From NCBI GenBank assembly GCA_009835515.1, contig VXXH01000853.1, positions 1,020 through 7,553 on the forward strand: DNA of 6,534 nucleotides, written 5' to 3'. This document shows positions 6,366 through 6,534 of the stretch, piece after piece. The notes beneath the pieces are model-generated. The model saw only the letters and a list, made by a program, of their open reading frames with translations, was not told where the DNA came from and searched no databases. Position 1 is the stretch's first letter; each line of letters begins with the position of its first letter. Source of the stretch: Candidatus Poribacteria bacterium. GTDB taxonomy: Bacteria > Poribacteria > WGA-4E > WGA-3G. Position numbers and translations under genes: made by a program.

Positions 6366-6477
6366 CTCGGCACCGCGAGGCAAAACGTTGAAGCAGATTT
6401 GGGAATTTCGTGGTTAGAACCTGTCAAAAAACGTCATTTGGCACACTTTGACAGATAATGACACACAGCTCGGCACC
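6366..6477 (+). repeat. Direct repeat pair CTCGGCACC
   Basis: CTCGGCACC occurs at 6366-6374 and 6469-6477. Both copies are preceded closely by ACACAC (6361-6366 and 6461-6466), so the similarity extends to an imperfect 14-17 base unit about 100 bases apart. It could be a pair of protein-binding sites or trace of a local duplication. Confidence 0.4.
6421..6463. promoter_or_regulatory. Dyad CTGTCAAA / TTTGACAG, possible operator
   Basis: CTGTCAAA (6421-6428) and TTTGACAG (6447-6454) form a perfect 8-bp inverted repeat with an 18-base spacer. A further TGACA at 6459-6463 lies exactly 10 bases (one helical turn) after the TGACA at 6449-6453. Three copies of one pentamer on one face of the helix fit a repressor or activator site upstream of the promoter at 6504-6532. 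Although both arms contain TTGACA, neither has a -10 box at the right distance, so they are not simple promoters. Confidence 0.45.
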
Positions 6478-6503
6478 TTAGAGCAAGTCCGCACGTAGAC
6501 GTT

Positions 6504-6532
6504 TTGCATTTCCCTTATCTATGTCGTATAAT
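6504..6532 (+). promoter_or_regulatory. Strong sigma70-type promoter reading out of the window
   Basis: TTGCAT (6504-6509; 5 of 6 by the pattern TTGnCA allowing one shift, 4 of 6 strictly) is followed by exactly 17 bases and a perfect TATAAT (6527-6532). It is the best promoter match in the window, and transcription would begin just past the right edge on the plus strand. Confidence 0.6.
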
Positions 6533-6534
6533 AT

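Larger units (their letters stand above)
6206..6534. other. Intergenic control region between divergent genes
   Basis: 329 bases without a supported gene. Leftward it contains the ribosome binding site and a candidate promoter of the metallopeptidase gene. Rightward it contains a dyad of TTGACA-type sequences, a 9-bp direct repeat and a strong sigma70-like promoter at the window edge, implying a plus-strand gene just beyond the window. Confidence 0.6.

Noticed and set aside
217..6399. Shared TTGAAGCAGATT near 217-228 in parA and near 6388-6399
   Set aside because: A single 12-base match in a window this long is expected about once by chance, and one copy lies within coding sequence.
6380..6507. 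9-bp inverted pair GCAAAACGT / ACGTTTTGC
   Set aside because: Arms are 110 bases apart, one overlaps the -35 region of the outward promoter, and such a pair is not rare by chance in this region.

Overview
This window is an accessory (defence/mobile) segment from an unidentified bacterium. Shine-Dalgarno-led genes, two GTG starts, one TTG start and moderate G+C show only that it is bacterial. The very short (about 186-residue) tyrosine recombinase and the HExxH/EYWAEG metallopeptidase resemble proteins I associate with environmental lineages such as Candidatus Poribacteria, planctomycetes or cyanobacteria. That assignment is a weak guess from memory.

Layout, left to right. (1) At 22-946 a small ParA ATPase overlaps a 99-residue ribbon-helix-helix (RHH) protein; together they look like a type Ib (ParF/ParG-like) partition cassette. 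(2) At 947-1421 there is a non-coding stretch with a weak terminator, a possible promoter and an 8-bp inverted repeat in the leader of the next operon. (3) At 1422-2971 two genes overlap by one base (TAATG). The first is an amino-methyltransferase with motif order X-I-IV. The second is an unfamiliar protein with a PD-(D/E)xK-type pattern, probably the cognate type II restriction endonuclease. (4) At 2986-3547 lies a dead tyrosine recombinase, almost full length but with one frameshift and three nonsense codons, one of them exactly at the catalytic tyrosine. (5) At 3675-5384 there is a single-chain DUF262-DUF1524 protein, a GmrSD-like type IV restriction enzyme starting at TTG. (6) On the minus strand, 6205-5564, is a putative cytosolic zinc metallopeptidase. 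(7) At 6206-6534 is a divergent intergenic region with a candidate minus-strand promoter, a TTGACA-containing dyad, and a near-consensus sigma70 promoter firing rightward out of the window.

How the parts fit: the methyltransferase and nuclease would act together as a restriction-modification (R-M) pair against unmodified DNA. The GmrSD-like protein would attack modified foreign DNA, so the two layers are complementary. The recombinase remnant and the partition cassette suggest that the block arrived on, or derives from, a mobile element or plasmid that is now at least partly fixed. The metallopeptidase has no demonstrated link to defence. The least described items are the candidate nuclease with its motif-permuted methyltransferase, and the leaderless metallopeptidase.
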